A stretch of 64,000 nucleotides of DNA from JACMRP01 sp047302465 (GCF_047302465.1 NZ_CP178621.1:3162001-3226000); one strand, 5' to 3'. Positions 1 through 8,927 are shown, numbered from the stretch's first letter. A program made the numbers and translations. The notes: generated by a model not told the origin, from the sequence alone.

Positions 1-1272
1 ATCCCAAATACCGCCAGCCCCTGTGTTGATCGGTTGGTTGAAGTTTTTAGCGCCTTGGAACATGGAATACATCGTCGTCACCTTCGATGTATTCCAATTA
101 CTAATTGGCTGATTAAAAGCCTCTGCACCCGAAAACATTATATTCATAGCTAGGACATTCGCCGTGTTCCACGCTCCGATATTCTGGTTGAAAACTTTTG
201 CGTCGAAGAACATGCCACTCATATCTATCGCACTCGACGTATTCCACGTTCCAATCGCTTGATTAAAGGCCTCGGCCCCACTGAACAGACCACTCATATC
301 TGTGACACTGGATGTGTCCCAACTGCCCAGAGGCTGATTGAACGCTTTGGCTCCACCGAACATAAACTGCATATCCGTCACATTCGATGTATCCCAATCC
401 CCAATCGGGCTATTGAAGACAATGGCACCTGCGAACATGCTATTTAAACTTGTCACTGCACTTAGATTCGGAGAGTCTGCCGCCGATATCTGAACTTTAC
501 CGCAATTTGCAAACATGGCCTGCATGGACAACCAAACGTTGGGTCCCCACTGCTTCACATCTTGAATTTTTAATTTGTCATTTTTGTCGCAAATTTTCAG
601 ATAAGGAAGCTTCGTCCCCTTCATTTTGATGTCATAAACGCCAGGGGCACCGTAAGTATGAGTCACCGTTCTATTCATACCGCCACCGCTGACATTTGTA
701 TGAATGACCGGCTCTGAAGAGCCATCTCCCCAAGTAATCACGAAGTCATATTCAGTCCAATCAGATAGCGGCAACTCCACGGCATTGTTCGCTGAAGAGC
801 CCGCAGAAAGCTGAGAGGTATCAAAACTTGCAATAAATGAGTTTCGCGCATTCGCAATTGAAGACGGTCCATAAGCCAATGCCTGATTGCCCAAAGAATC
901 TTGCGCAGAGTTTGCAGCAATCGAGATATTCACAGTCCCATCACCCGTACAGCCTGTGACTGTCACCGTGCGTGTCGTACTTCCAGTGCCAGTCACAGTT
1001 GCTATGCAACCAGCCGTATCCGTACCGCCAAGAGTGATATCTGCATCCGCTAAACTTACGGTGGCTGCGTCTGCGTAATTCACCGTATATACAAAGCTAG
1101 TTGTGCTATCCCCAGAGGTAATCGCGGGTCCGACGATCGTGATAGTTGGTTGCGTTATCAAAGATTTTTGGGCATGGTCGATGATACTACTTTCAATAGT
1201 ACAACCGTTCAGAGAGAACAACCCGGCGAACAGAAGTAGAAAATACAGAGATAGAAACTCCAAGTTCTTCAT
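1..1272 (-). CDS. BspA/DUF285-repeat surface lipoprotein (partial, runs off left edge)
   Basis: The frame is open from an ATG at 1272 to base 1, so 424 codons are visible without a stop. The N-terminus is a lipoprotein signal ending L-N-G-C (Cys24). A beta-rich, Ig-like stretch follows (about residues 45-130), then a PKD-like segment with the 'TWGDGS' and 'THTYG' signatures (about 175-225). From about residue 250 there are 25-residue repeats of the form MF-x-GA-x-x-FNQPIG-x-W-[DN]TS-x-V-x-x-M: five full copies and the start of a sixth. This is the DUF285/BspA-like repeat found in bacterial surface proteins. I infer an outer-membrane or cell-surface protein, possibly an adhesin. The C-terminus lies outside the window. 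No partner gene is adjacent on this strand. Confidence 0.85.
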   Translation of the reverse strand, partial: MKNLEFLSLYFLLLFAGLFSLNGCTIESSIIDHAQKSLITQPTITIVGPAITSGDSTTSFVYTVNYADAATVSLADADITLGGTDTAGCIATVTGTGSTTRTVTVTGCTGDGTVNISIAANSAQDSLGNQALAYGPSSIANARNSFIASFDTSQLSAGSSANNAVELPLSDWTEYDFVITWGDGSSEPVIHTNVSGGGMNRTVTHTYGAPGVYDIKMKGTKLPYLKICDKNDKLKIQDVKQWGPNVWLSMQAMFANCGKVQISAADSPNLSAVTSLNSMFAGAIVFNSPIGDWDTSNVTDMQFMFGGAKAFNQPLGSWDTSSVTDMSGLFSGAEAFNQAIGTWNTSSAIDMSGMFFDAKVFNQNIGAWNTANVLAMNIMFSGAEAFNQPISNWNTSKVTTMYSMFQGAKNFNQPINTGAGGIWD

Positions 1273-1345
1273 ACTCTACATATCGGAACCTCAGAACCCA
1301 GACTAAATTCGATTCCAAATTTGAAACGCCTTCGAAGCACCAATT

Positions 1346-1364
1346 GTGCTGCGTAAATGCAGCA
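1346..1364 (-). promoter_or_regulatory. Leader hairpin 1 (GCTGC-N6-GCAGCAC type)
   Basis: Read on the minus strand this is TGCTGC-ATTTAC-GCAGCA followed by CAATT, 73 bases before the start of the DUF285 lipoprotein. Near-identical hairpins in the same orientation relative to their genes sit at 8690-8715 and 8908-8927. It probably lies in the mRNA leader. Whether it stabilises RNA, binds a protein or pairs with an RNA is unknown. Confidence 0.5.
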
Positions 1365-1510
1365 ACCTAAGTAACTCTTTATTTGTTGTTATGGATCCAA
1401 CAAAGTTGCTATTACGAAGGCCTTAACAACAAGATTTTTTGTTTGGAATTTTCTATAGACAATAGAGAGGCAGAGCCGACGAAAACTAGAAAGGAAAACG
1501 GCTAAGAAAT

Positions 1511-1906
1511 TTAAATCCCCAATTGCTTCATCAGGATCTGCACTTGCTGGCTGAAGACTGTAAATTTGGTGCCAAAAGAAGAGCAGATGCGGTCCATACC
1601 GGTGCTAACAACACCAACGATAACCAACTGCCCATTGATTTCGCGCAAGAGAGGACCACCAGAATCTCCGAAGCAGGTGTCCTGCCAGCCGCTAGTAGGC
1701 TCCTGAACATTTGTAAGGTTTGTGCGGCCTCTCGCATCCCAGGCATGCACATAGTGGCCAGGTCCAAGCTCCGCATTGGCAAGAATCGACTCCAGACCTT
1801 GGGCTTCGAAGGATTGTGGATGAAATGTCTCGATATATGTCGTCAGATTTTGAGATCTGCCAAATAATTTCAAAAGCGCATTGCCTGCAAATAGAGAGCC
1901 TAGTTC
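1511..1906 (-). pseudogene. Trypsin-like (S1) serine protease remnant, C-terminal part only
   Basis: The open frame runs from just after a TAA at 1907-1909 to a TAA at 1511-1513. It encodes the C-terminal half of a chymotrypsin-fold protease. The catalytic-serine motif DTC-F-GDSGGP is intact, including the Asp that gives trypsin its Arg/Lys specificity, and the usual downstream 'GVVSTG...C' strand and final amphipathic helix are present. The half with the catalytic His and Asp (LTAAHC, DIAL) is absent. No ATG or ribosome site starts this frame; the first possible start is a TTG at 1873. The gene upstream (1900-2256) is in another frame and does not look like a trypsin N-terminus. I read this as a truncated, probably inactive remnant. 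A sequencing frameshift is possible but would not recover the missing motifs. Confidence 0.7.
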
Positions 1907-2256
1907 TTACAAACAACCTTAGCACTGCCTAAAACGCGTGGGTATGCAAAATCAAAAACATGCTCCTCCCCGATGCCTCCAGGAATGCCATTTCGGTTTA
2001 CTTTAAAAGCACGAATATTTTGCATTTTTAGAGTCACATTATCCAGGTGAGATACGTTATCTAATGACCCGCAGATTGTGACGGCCTTTTCTGCTAAAAC
2101 TTGTTCGATACGAGCCGCGTTTTCACCAAGACTTGCCACATAAGGAAAAACGTCGATAGTGATTTTTTGCACTTTTGGTGCTGCGCCCGCCGATACAGCT
2201 CCTGTTAAAAGGATCATTGTCAGAACTACATTTTGAAATAATTTTTTGGTCATCAT
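1900..2256 (-). CDS. Small secreted protein, unknown function
   Basis: 118 residues. A clear signal peptide (about residues 1-26, ending SAGAAP) follows a good ribosome site (GGGAGGTC about 8 bases before the ATG). The mature part is about 90 residues with two cysteines, one mid-protein (TICGS) and one near the end (VVCKN), which could form a disulfide in the periplasm. I recognise no domain. Its last bases overlap the beginning of the open frame of the trypsin remnant, but the frames differ and the sequence lacks protease motifs, so I treat it as a separate gene. Confidence 0.65.
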   Translation of the reverse strand: MMTKKLFQNVVLTMILLTGAVSAGAAPKVQKITIDVFPYVASLGENAARIEQVLAEKAVTICGSLDNVSHLDNVTLKMQNIRAFKVNRNGIPGGIGEEHVFDFAYPRVLGSAKVVCKN

Positions 2257-2346
2257 TTGAGACCTCCCTCTCTGGCCTCAAAATGTACTGAAAGACGAAA
2301 TATAAGTAAAATTACTAATATTAACAAATATCATAGGTAAAAACCT

Positions 2347-2715
2347 ATGATTGATAGAGATGACAGCACGATCTGTAAATCTTGCTTTGCAATGCTCAGG
2401 ATTAGGGGCTATACAATAGTTCCTGAACCACCCACAAAAGGACTTTCTGTGAGCGCCAATGAATCTTTAGCTCTACGCCTAATCATTCTTATTAAACAGC
2501 ATAGAAAGCCTTCAAGCCCCAAAAGCATCGCTGTCCTTGTGAAAGTCATGGAAACGCAAATCCTTCAGCCTGGAAATCATTCTGTGGAAGAATTTAAGCG
2601 TGAATTACAAGCGGCTTTGGACAGCACCGCAGTGCTGTCCGAAATGGTTCGCCAACAGCACTCCGAAGAAGAACTTCGTAGCTGCTTCGCCAATCTATTG
2701 GCGGCGTTAGATTAA
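2347..2715 (+). CDS. Hypothetical small protein
   Basis: 122 residues if started at the ATG; not recognised. The last 90 residues look like a helical, soluble protein rich in Leu, Glu and Gln. The ATG at 2347 has only a weak AGG upstream, within a small palindrome (ATAGGT-AAAA-ACCTAT). A GTG at 2449 in the same frame has a better ribosome site (AAAAGGA, 6 bases away) and would give an 88-residue protein; that start is equally likely. The N-terminal extension carries a CKSC pair. The gene faces the cytochrome lipoprotein operon and ends 6 bases from its last gene, with no visible terminator. Confidence 0.5.
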   Translation: MIDRDDSTICKSCFAMLRIRGYTIVPEPPTKGLSVSANESLALRLIILIKQHRKPSSPKSIAVLVKVMETQILQPGNHSVEEFKRELQAALDSTAVLSEMVRQQHSEEELRSCFANLLAALD

Positions 2716-2721
2716 CCCAAC

Positions 2722-3675
2722 CTATTTGCCGCCAAGAGCGAATGAAATCGCTTCGATTTGTCTTTGTGTCAACTTTCCTAGATTCGCATTAGCACTCATC
2801 TGAGGAACGCTTGTCAGTGCGTTTTTAATCTGCGATACACGAGCACCCTTTTTAGTGGATGATGCCAAAGGGCTATGGCAGCTTGCGCAGTTCTGCGCGT
2901 AAAGGGCCGCGCCATCATAAGCTACCATATAGAATGCAGCTTTCGTCCCTAAGTTATGATCATACAGAGCGCCATCAGTCACGTAATTATAAGCTCGAGC
3001 GATCACACAGTTCGTTGTGCCCCCGGCCGCTTTAATTGCAGAGCCATGACCGCACGGTTTACCACCCGTATGATATTGATGAACCTCAGTATCGTTATTG
3101 GTGATTACTAAAGTCTGACCAACGAAGGTTTCAACGACTGTCGCTGTTGTATTCCATGGATTTGAACCCGTACCCGCTGGAATTGCGAACTTCACTTGCA
3201 GGCTGATTTCATTTGTTGCTGGTACACCTGGAGTTGGTGCTGGTGTTGGCGTAGCCGCAGCTACCAGAGTCACGTTGTAATTTGGAATAGTGATTGGCTT
3301 TGTGCCCTCTAAAGCATTTACTTTGACCACCAAGGCGCCTGCTTGCGAGCAATTGATAATGTAACTTGCGGCTTTATTCCCGTTTTTAAGTGCGCAGCCA
3401 GAAGCTGCCCCATTTAACGTATAAGACCACTCATAGGTCGTAGAAGGTAATAGAGCTTCATCAAAGACTTGGAACTCCATGTCCATATTAAGCTCAAGCT
3501 TGGTCGTTACAGGATTGATGTGTGGATTGTCGTGACTGCCGCCAGAAGAACCTAGGTCTGTGTTACCTGCTGCCTCTTCGTCTGGCGTAAAGTTTTTTGC
3601 GCAGTTTTGGAACAGGATCGCCGTCATAGCTAAAGATACGACCACTAGTGTGGTCCGAACTAATAAACTCCTCAT
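2722..3675 (-). CDS. Lipoprotein with cupredoxin-like and C-terminal cytochrome c domains
   Basis: 317 residues. The signal ends in the unusual lipobox L-F-Q-N-C (Cys25). The middle (about 160-255) resembles a cupredoxin-like fold: a 'VGQTLVITNND' strand, then His, Cys, His and Met at plausible copper-ligand spacing, but this is tentative. The C-terminus is a small class I cytochrome c: CASCH haem site at residues 263-267 and a probable axial Met at 293 (VPQM). The cytochrome segment is clearly related to the N-terminal cytochrome of the 6516-8564 protein. It is the last gene of the 8564-to-2722 operon, 120 bases after the preceding gene. Likely role: electron carrier at the periplasmic face of the envelope. 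Confidence 0.8.
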   Translation of the reverse strand: MRSLLVRTTLVVVSLAMTAILFQNCAKNFTPDEEAAGNTDLGSSGGSHDNPHINPVTTKLELNMDMEFQVFDEALLPSTTYEWSYTLNGAASGCALKNGNKAASYIINCSQAGALVVKVNALEGTKPITIPNYNVTLVAAATPTPAPTPGVPATNEISLQVKFAIPAGTGSNPWNTTATVVETFVGQTLVITNNDTEVHQYHTGGKPCGHGSAIKAAGGTTNCVIARAYNYVTDGALYDHNLGTKAAFYMVAYDGAALYAQNCASCHSPLASSTKKGARVSQIKNALTSVPQMSANANLGKLTQRQIEAISFALGGK

Positions 3676-3795
3676 GAGTCATCCCCCCGATTACTTAAAT
3701 AGGATACTAGCCCCCGTAAAAAACTCTAGGAAATAGACGTTCTCTCGACTAATGGTCTCAGATTGATACATAAAAACAGGATCTGTTTATTCGAA

Positions 3796-5010
3796 CTAAG
3801 GCGCCCAAGCCGCCGCTTCGAAGGAGTTACCGCCCTTGCTGGTTTGAGTCCACGTCATACCGTCTGTCGAGCGATAGACCGTTTGCCAACTCAGACCGAT
3901 ATATGAACCGCCACCATAGAAAACTTTGCCAGGCATACCGCCACCGAATTCACTCCAAGTGGTGCCATTTACCGTGCGATAATTTTTTGTATTCGTCGAT
4001 AGCATTATAAAGTTATTTACAAAGCTAAAGGTATTAATGCCCGTAGCTCCTGCGACCGTGACATCAGACCAAGTGATGCCGTCGAGGCTTCGCACGACTT
4101 TGGTAGTCGAAGCAACACCCCAGAAGTATCCAAGGCCGTAAGCAACACCTGTCACAACATAGTTTGGATGCGTCGTCCACGTGATACCATCCGGACTTGT
4201 CATTCTAGCGCCGTTAGTACCATAGGCAAAAAAGATCCCGTTACCATAGACAACACCGCGCAAATGATCCGAACATGCATTATTCGGAACGTCGATCCAA
4301 TTAATTCCATCATTCGAGTAGGCACGATTACCGCAGCCACCGACAGTCACAAGACGACCATTGCCTACAACAGCGCCGCCAAACCATTGTTTTAAAAATT
4401 CAGAACTTTGAAATACAGCCCCATCCGTAGATCTTTGGATACGCCAGCCAATAGTGATAAACGCCCCCTTAAAGAAGGCCGCTGCACGTTGCAAATATTT
4501 ATCATCGCCACCGTTGGCAATATCAGAGACATCGTTAGTCCAAGTCTTACCGCCATCAGCACTTGTCATATGACGACCACCATAGCCTGAAAGAACCCAT
4601 CGTCCATTCGGATTAGACGGATTGCTTGGAGTTGGCGTAGGTGACACCGTCGGCGCCGGTGTTGGAGTCGGCGTCATCGTCGGCATTGGCGTAGGAGTTG
4701 GTGTAGGTGTCGGAGTCGGAGTCATCACTGGTGTTGGCGTCGGAGTTACCGATGGACGCGGTGTTGCTGTTGGTGTCGGAGTTGGCGTACCACCCACAGG
4801 TGGCGTCACCGTAGGAGACGGCATTGGTGTTGCTGTTGGCGTCGGAGTAGCTCCAGCCGAACCATTACCGTCATCTTGACCAGTTGATGGCAATTGCTGA
4901 GTACCTTCCGTTGCCTGAGGGTCAAAACTGCCCCCTGCGCAGTTCGTGTATAACGCGAACAACGGCACAAGACTTAAAATTAGAAGGTACTTTCTCAGCT
5001 GCTGCTTCAT
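3796..5010 (-). CDS. Lipoprotein with Thr-Pro linker and BNR/photosynthesis-stability-type beta-propeller
   Basis: 404 residues. The signal ends Y-T-N-C (Cys24). A low-complexity linker of Thr-Pro pairs occupies about residues 55-135. The rest is a repeat domain with units such as 'SADGGKTWTND', 'RSTDG', 'SNDGINW', 'SPDGITW', 'RSLDGITW' and 'RSTDGMTWT', the Asp-box (BNR) signature of sialidase/sortilin-like propellers. I see no enzymatic residues that would make it a sialidase, so a binding or scaffolding role on the cell surface is more likely. It follows the DUF1552 gene by 20 bases in the same operon. Confidence 0.85.
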   Translation of the reverse strand: MKQQLRKYLLILSLVPLFALYTNCAGGSFDPQATEGTQQLPSTGQDDGNGSAGATPTPTATPMPSPTVTPPVGGTPTPTPTATPRPSVTPTPTPVMTPTPTPTPTPTPMPTMTPTPTPAPTVSPTPTPSNPSNPNGRWVLSGYGGRHMTSADGGKTWTNDVSDIANGGDDKYLQRAAAFFKGAFITIGWRIQRSTDGAVFQSSEFLKQWFGGAVVGNGRLVTVGGCGNRAYSNDGINWIDVPNNACSDHLRGVVYGNGIFFAYGTNGARMTSPDGITWTTHPNYVVTGVAYGLGYFWGVASTTKVVRSLDGITWSDVTVAGATGINTFSFVNNFIMLSTNTKNYRTVNGTTWSEFGGGMPGKVFYGGGSYIGLSWQTVYRSTDGMTWTQTSKGGNSFEAAAWAP

Positions 5011-5030
5011 ACGCCCCCGCGCATTCGAAT

Positions 5031-6506
5031 CTAAGTTAAGATCTCAGAAATTGGCTGATAGAATCTTGCTTTTAACGGATGAGTTGCTGGGAAGTTACCG
5101 TAGTAACCAAACCCTTTACCGTCTGGAGTCGCAAAAGCGTATTCAGACTGTGGGATTCCCATCAACTGCAGCAATGTAATCAAGAAACAATTATAAGGCA
5201 TGCCTGTCATTGTGTAAGGCTTTTGCTCTGGCATCACAACGTAACGGCCTGAGCGCAACATTCCGCCCATGTTTCCGATCAAGACCTGGTTCGAATCCAT
5301 CCCCTTGTGCCCGTCATCGCCACCAAGATCTTGCATTCCACCAGAACACAACATTCCCGTAATCATGTTTTGAATATAAGTTCTGCCAGTGTTGCCCTCT
5401 TGAACATCAAGAGGCGCTAAGAAGCGATCGGCAATCAAATTGGCGAAATACTTCCACCACACTTCGTAAGCAGTTCTTTGCTTCGCAGTGCCGACATTCC
5501 CGTGCATAGTATCGTGCACGTTGGCGCCAAAGCCACTGAGGCCCGGAATCCACTGTGGATCTTGTCCTTCAAAAGCCATAACTCCGACTTTTGTAAGACC
5601 GCATTTAAATGCAGTCGCAAGCAAATCCATATAAAGAGCATTATAAAGAGCTGGATCTACAGGTGATCCAGGATCGTTTGGTTTTGCGCACATAATCTGA
5701 GGTGCTGCCACCGTCAAAGATTTTTGTAAATCCGAGATATAACCCATGTGCTGATCTAAGCGTGCCTTATCGTCCGCAGAAATGCGGCGGCCGTTTTTAA
5801 AATCAGTATAAGAGCCATAAACGCGGTTTAAGATATTGGATTTTAATTGATTGGTTGTATCGGCAGGAGTGGTCGTTCCTCCCGTCAAGCTACTGAAAAC
5901 CTCTGTATAGAATTTTTTAAGGCCCGTCGAATTATATCCTGGGATCACCTGCGTAGAGGTTCCCACTTTTTGATAAAACAATCCACCCGCGCCTAACAAG
6001 TCCACGCGAATCGCTTTACGCACATTCGCTGGAGTTGAATCTGGATATAAAGTTTTAGAGGCTTCCAACACTGTATCGATAGTTGGATAACCACCTTCTG
6101 AGTTTCGATCCGTCGCTTGTGCCAAAGCGAAATTTCCGTGCGAAGAACCGTAGGGAACAGAAGCATCCAAACCACGAACGATCGTCAATTGATCGGCGTT
6201 TTTCAGAGACTCGTATCTTGCGTTGCTAAGGACCGGGCTAAAGGACGTTGCAGTCCCAAGGTTTCGCAATAAAACTTCTTTAGCACCACTAGTGCCAACT
6301 GCAGTTGTTGCAGAACTCTTTGCTGGCCAGAGAACATTTAAATTATTATGGTCAAACCAGAAAAGCATCATGCGTTTTGGGCTTACAGTCGATTGCGCAA
6401 AAGCCTCTACAGGCAATAAGCTTGGCAACATAGGAAGCGCAAGAAGTGTTTTCCCCGCACCAACTAGAAACTGACGGCGTGTTTTTTTGCAATAGTACAT
6501 CGACAT
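5031..6506 (-). CDS. DUF1552 family protein, Tat-exported
   Basis: 491 residues. The N-terminus has a twin-arginine signal (TRRQFL at about residues 9-14, then a hydrophobic stretch ending AFAQ). The body matches the DUF1552 family by overall pattern: an early 'LFWFDHNN' segment, repeated 'GxxxHG' patches, and 'GGMQDLGGDDGHKG' near residue 390. Families of this kind sit next to DUF1592/1588/1585 cytochrome proteins in planctomycetes, myxobacteria and bdellovibrios, as here: the DUF1592-type gene ends 9 bases upstream. Tat export suggests it folds, perhaps with a cofactor, before translocation. The biochemical reaction is not established. Confidence 0.85.
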   Translation of the reverse strand: MSMYYCKKTRRQFLVGAGKTLLALPMLPSLLPVEAFAQSTVSPKRMMLFWFDHNNLNVLWPAKSSATTAVGTSGAKEVLLRNLGTATSFSPVLSNARYESLKNADQLTIVRGLDASVPYGSSHGNFALAQATDRNSEGGYPTIDTVLEASKTLYPDSTPANVRKAIRVDLLGAGGLFYQKVGTSTQVIPGYNSTGLKKFYTEVFSSLTGGTTTPADTTNQLKSNILNRVYGSYTDFKNGRRISADDKARLDQHMGYISDLQKSLTVAAPQIMCAKPNDPGSPVDPALYNALYMDLLATAFKCGLTKVGVMAFEGQDPQWIPGLSGFGANVHDTMHGNVGTAKQRTAYEVWWKYFANLIADRFLAPLDVQEGNTGRTYIQNMITGMLCSGGMQDLGGDDGHKGMDSNQVLIGNMGGMLRSGRYVVMPEQKPYTMTGMPYNCFLITLLQLMGIPQSEYAFATPDGKGFGYYGNFPATHPLKARFYQPISEILT

Positions 6507-6515
6507 AAAATCCCC

Positions 6516-8564
6516 TTAGTTATTCCAACGTCTAAATTCTGGTGACAGAACCAAGCTCTTAATAGCCCCAACTACCGAGCCCTGCGTGACGTTGTCCCCG
6601 TACATCGTTTTTAAACTTTGATTCATCTGACAATTCGCCGAAGCATCCGCTGGAATGCGGGCTTCGAAGCGCTTCAAGTGCTTCACGAAGCACATCATTG
6701 CGCGATCACTGTTTCCTAACTCGCTTGCCATTTGGCGCGAGTTACTTACAGAAACAGAGCTTCCCGTGATTTCTGATGTAGTAACACTTGTATCTACTGC
6801 AAGCTGCTTCACAGCCTGTGAGCCATTATAAATTGTTTCCATCGTACGGAAGCGACCGAAGCTATCGAAATTTTCAAATGCATAACCAAAGCTATTGAAT
6901 TTGCCATGGCACTGCGCACAGCTTGAACCAGCAACCTCTGTTGCTCTTGCAGTTCTCATACGAGTCGTGATGATGTCTTCAGTCACCACTGGCGGTAATG
7001 ACGACGGCGCACTTGGTGGTGGTAACCCGATATCTTGACACAAGACGTGTTCAATCACATGCAAACCGCGCTTGATTGGTGACGTTGTATAACCAGAACG
7101 TTTGGTTAACATAGCTGCACGGTTCAAGAATCCAGATCTTTCATCTGGTAAAGTATTCGTCGCAGCACTCAGTCCATAAATAGTACCTAGGCGAGTATCT
7201 GTGGCACTTGTGTATTTAGAAGTCATTACGTCTAAGAAACTGCCCGAGCGGTTCAATACGACTTCAACGAAATAGTTATCAAGTTCGTTGCTCATCACAT
7301 CGCCTAGGCCCGTTGTATTGATGTTACCGATAAAGGCTGCGTCGTATTGCAGGCGATCGAAAACATCGTATCCATAAGATTCACGGAACAGACGACGGAT
7401 CATGTCTCTAGACCCAGCAAGAGTCAAAAGACGATCTACTTGTTGGCTGATGATGGCGTCATTCAAAATCTGGCCGTTGTCAGCCAAAGCTTTCAATGTC
7501 GCATCTGCAGGTGCACCTGTTAAGAAGAAGGCCATTTTTGTTGCAAGCTCATGCGCCGTCAAATTCAAAACAGTCGAACCAGCAGCCACCGCTGTTCCTT
7601 TATCATAAATCTTATAAAGGAAATCAGGCATCGTAGCGATAGAAGTAAATGTCAGTTTTAGAAGATCTGCTTTTGATAAAGTGCTATCCCAAAAACGAGC
7701 TGCTACGGCATTAGCCTCAGTCGTGCTAAGTGGACGACGGAAAGCTCGGCTTCCCAACTCGCGCACAAATAACTGATGGCAAGCCTGAGTGATCGTTGCA
7801 GCGGCTAAGCACTGACTAGTATTAGGATAGTTTTGCAATCCTGTTGTCGCAGCAGAGACGAGCTCTCCTGCGCGGAATGCTGAATTAAAGAGTGCATTTG
7901 AAATCGGAGCTGTCATTAGCATCGCTTGCTCTTTAAGAGTGTCGCGATCGACCGTTGCGATATCTGTTGGAATACCATCCAACTGTGCAACCAAGGTCGC
8001 ATCCGTTTTTAGAGTTGTAGCAAAGCCATCCAGCAAAGCAAACAAAGCACCTCTATATTCGCGATTTGTTAACTTAACCAAAGGCGTTTTCTGCATGACA
8101 CCAGTGGTGCAAGCAAACTCTTGGCGGTTCGCTGGGCTTACAACAGGCGGTGGATTATTCATATCAACTGTTAACGCGGCTGCGATAGCCTCAACTTGAG
8201 ACGCCGATAATCGGATGGCACCCATTTGTGGAATTGAATTTATAGCTAATGTAATTTGTGTCGCATCTCGAGACTTTTTCGCAGAAGACTCAACGGGACC
8301 ATGGCAAGACGCGCAGTTTTGCGTATAGAGGACTTTACCTTCCAGGACCTCTGGTGGAGGCGTCGGCGTTGGGTTCGTAGTAGATGGCAAATCTGTGCTG
8401 CCACCGTTATTGCTGCCATCATTGCTGGCGGCGGTGTTAATTCCCTCTGGCAGAGTTTCAAATCTGCCACAGTTTTGAAAGGCCAGAACCATCGGAAGCA
8501 ATAGAATGCTTACGGCCCCTGATTTTGAAAACAAGGTGCGTATAAAAGATTTTGTGATTCCCAT
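6516..8564 (-). CDS. DUF1592/DUF1588/DUF1595 multidomain lipoprotein with c-type haem sites
   Basis: 682 residues, first gene of a four-gene operon. The signal ends F-Q-N-C (Cys32). After a Ser/Thr/Pro linker comes a cytochrome c domain (CASCH at 84-88, axial-Met candidate in 'IPQMG'). The rest follows the order of the planctomycete-type cytochrome proteins: a DUF1587-like start ('LTNREYRGALFALL'), DUF1595 ('RAFRRPLSTTEA'), DUF1592 ('LTAHELATKMAFFLTG'), DUF1588 ('ERSGFLNRAAMLTKRS', 'IKRGLHVIEHVLCQ') with a second haem-type motif CAQCH near residue 550, then DUF1585. This arrangement plus the DUF1552 partner suggests a periplasmic redox complex. The substrate is unknown. Confidence 0.88.
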   Translation of the reverse strand: MGITKSFIRTLFSKSGAVSILLLPMVLAFQNCGRFETLPEGINTAASNDGSNNGGSTDLPSTTNPTPTPPPEVLEGKVLYTQNCASCHGPVESSAKKSRDATQITLAINSIPQMGAIRLSASQVEAIAAALTVDMNNPPPVVSPANRQEFACTTGVMQKTPLVKLTNREYRGALFALLDGFATTLKTDATLVAQLDGIPTDIATVDRDTLKEQAMLMTAPISNALFNSAFRAGELVSAATTGLQNYPNTSQCLAAATITQACHQLFVRELGSRAFRRPLSTTEANAVAARFWDSTLSKADLLKLTFTSIATMPDFLYKIYDKGTAVAAGSTVLNLTAHELATKMAFFLTGAPADATLKALADNGQILNDAIISQQVDRLLTLAGSRDMIRRLFRESYGYDVFDRLQYDAAFIGNINTTGLGDVMSNELDNYFVEVVLNRSGSFLDVMTSKYTSATDTRLGTIYGLSAATNTLPDERSGFLNRAAMLTKRSGYTTSPIKRGLHVIEHVLCQDIGLPPPSAPSSLPPVVTEDIITTRMRTARATEVAGSSCAQCHGKFNSFGYAFENFDSFGRFRTMETIYNGSQAVKQLAVDTSVTTSEITGSSVSVSNSRQMASELGNSDRAMMCFVKHLKRFEARIPADASANCQMNQSLKTMYGDNVTQGSVVGAIKSLVLSPEFRRWNN

Positions 8565-8689
8565 TTGTGCTTCACTCCCCAGAATACAGCTTATATTATT
8601 TATCGGCTAAAAAAACTGGAGCTTCTCATTTTGATAGTCTAGGTTTGAGGGTTTTCCCTATTCTCAAATAAGACGAATTTGAGAGCTAC

Positions 8690-8715
8690 AAAGTGCTGCA
8701 CGAATGCAGCGCTTT
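8690..8715 (-). promoter_or_regulatory. Leader hairpin 2 (GCGCTGC-N6-GCAGCAC type)
   Basis: A 10-base-pair stem (one G-U pair) around a six-base loop; minus-strand reading AAAGCGCTGC-ATTCGT-GCAGCACTTT. It lies 125 bases before the start of the DUF1592 operon, in the same orientation as hairpins 1 and 3 relative to their genes. Confidence 0.55.
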
Positions 8716-8907
8716 GCAAGCTAGGAATCGAGTGCATTTATTGACTTTAAGGGTCTCGCAAACGGACCACTTCCATTTGCAATCAACGCTACCGATGGAA
8801 ATAAACTTCGACTCGAAATGACTCATCACTTCTACTAACGACGTTTTTCAATTTGCTCTCTGCGATAGACCTGTTGACTCTGGCAATTTGCTTTTTGTTT
8901 AAGAGGG

Positions 8908-8927
8908 GCGCTGCTCGAACGCAGCAC
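8908..8927 (+). promoter_or_regulatory. Leader hairpin 3 (GCGCTGC-N6-GCAGCAC type)
   Basis: GCGCTGC-TCGAAC-GCAGCAC followed by TTT, about 55-65 bases before the RCC1 protein start and just downstream of a plausible promoter. The sequence on both arms and the CACTTT tail match hairpin 2. Confidence 0.55.

Noticed and set aside
1511..2256. One frameshifted trypsin gene from 2256 to 1511
   Set aside because: The 1900-2256 product has no His/Asp protease motifs and looks like a complete small protein with its own C-terminal end.
4622..4879. Plus-strand frame rich in Val-Gly
   Set aside because: It is the antisense reading of the Thr-Pro linker of the 3796-5010 lipoprotein; no ribosome site.
5285..5300. 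GGTTCGAATCC, like a tRNA T-loop
   Set aside because: It lies inside the DUF1552 coding frame and no acceptor or anticodon stem can be drawn around it.
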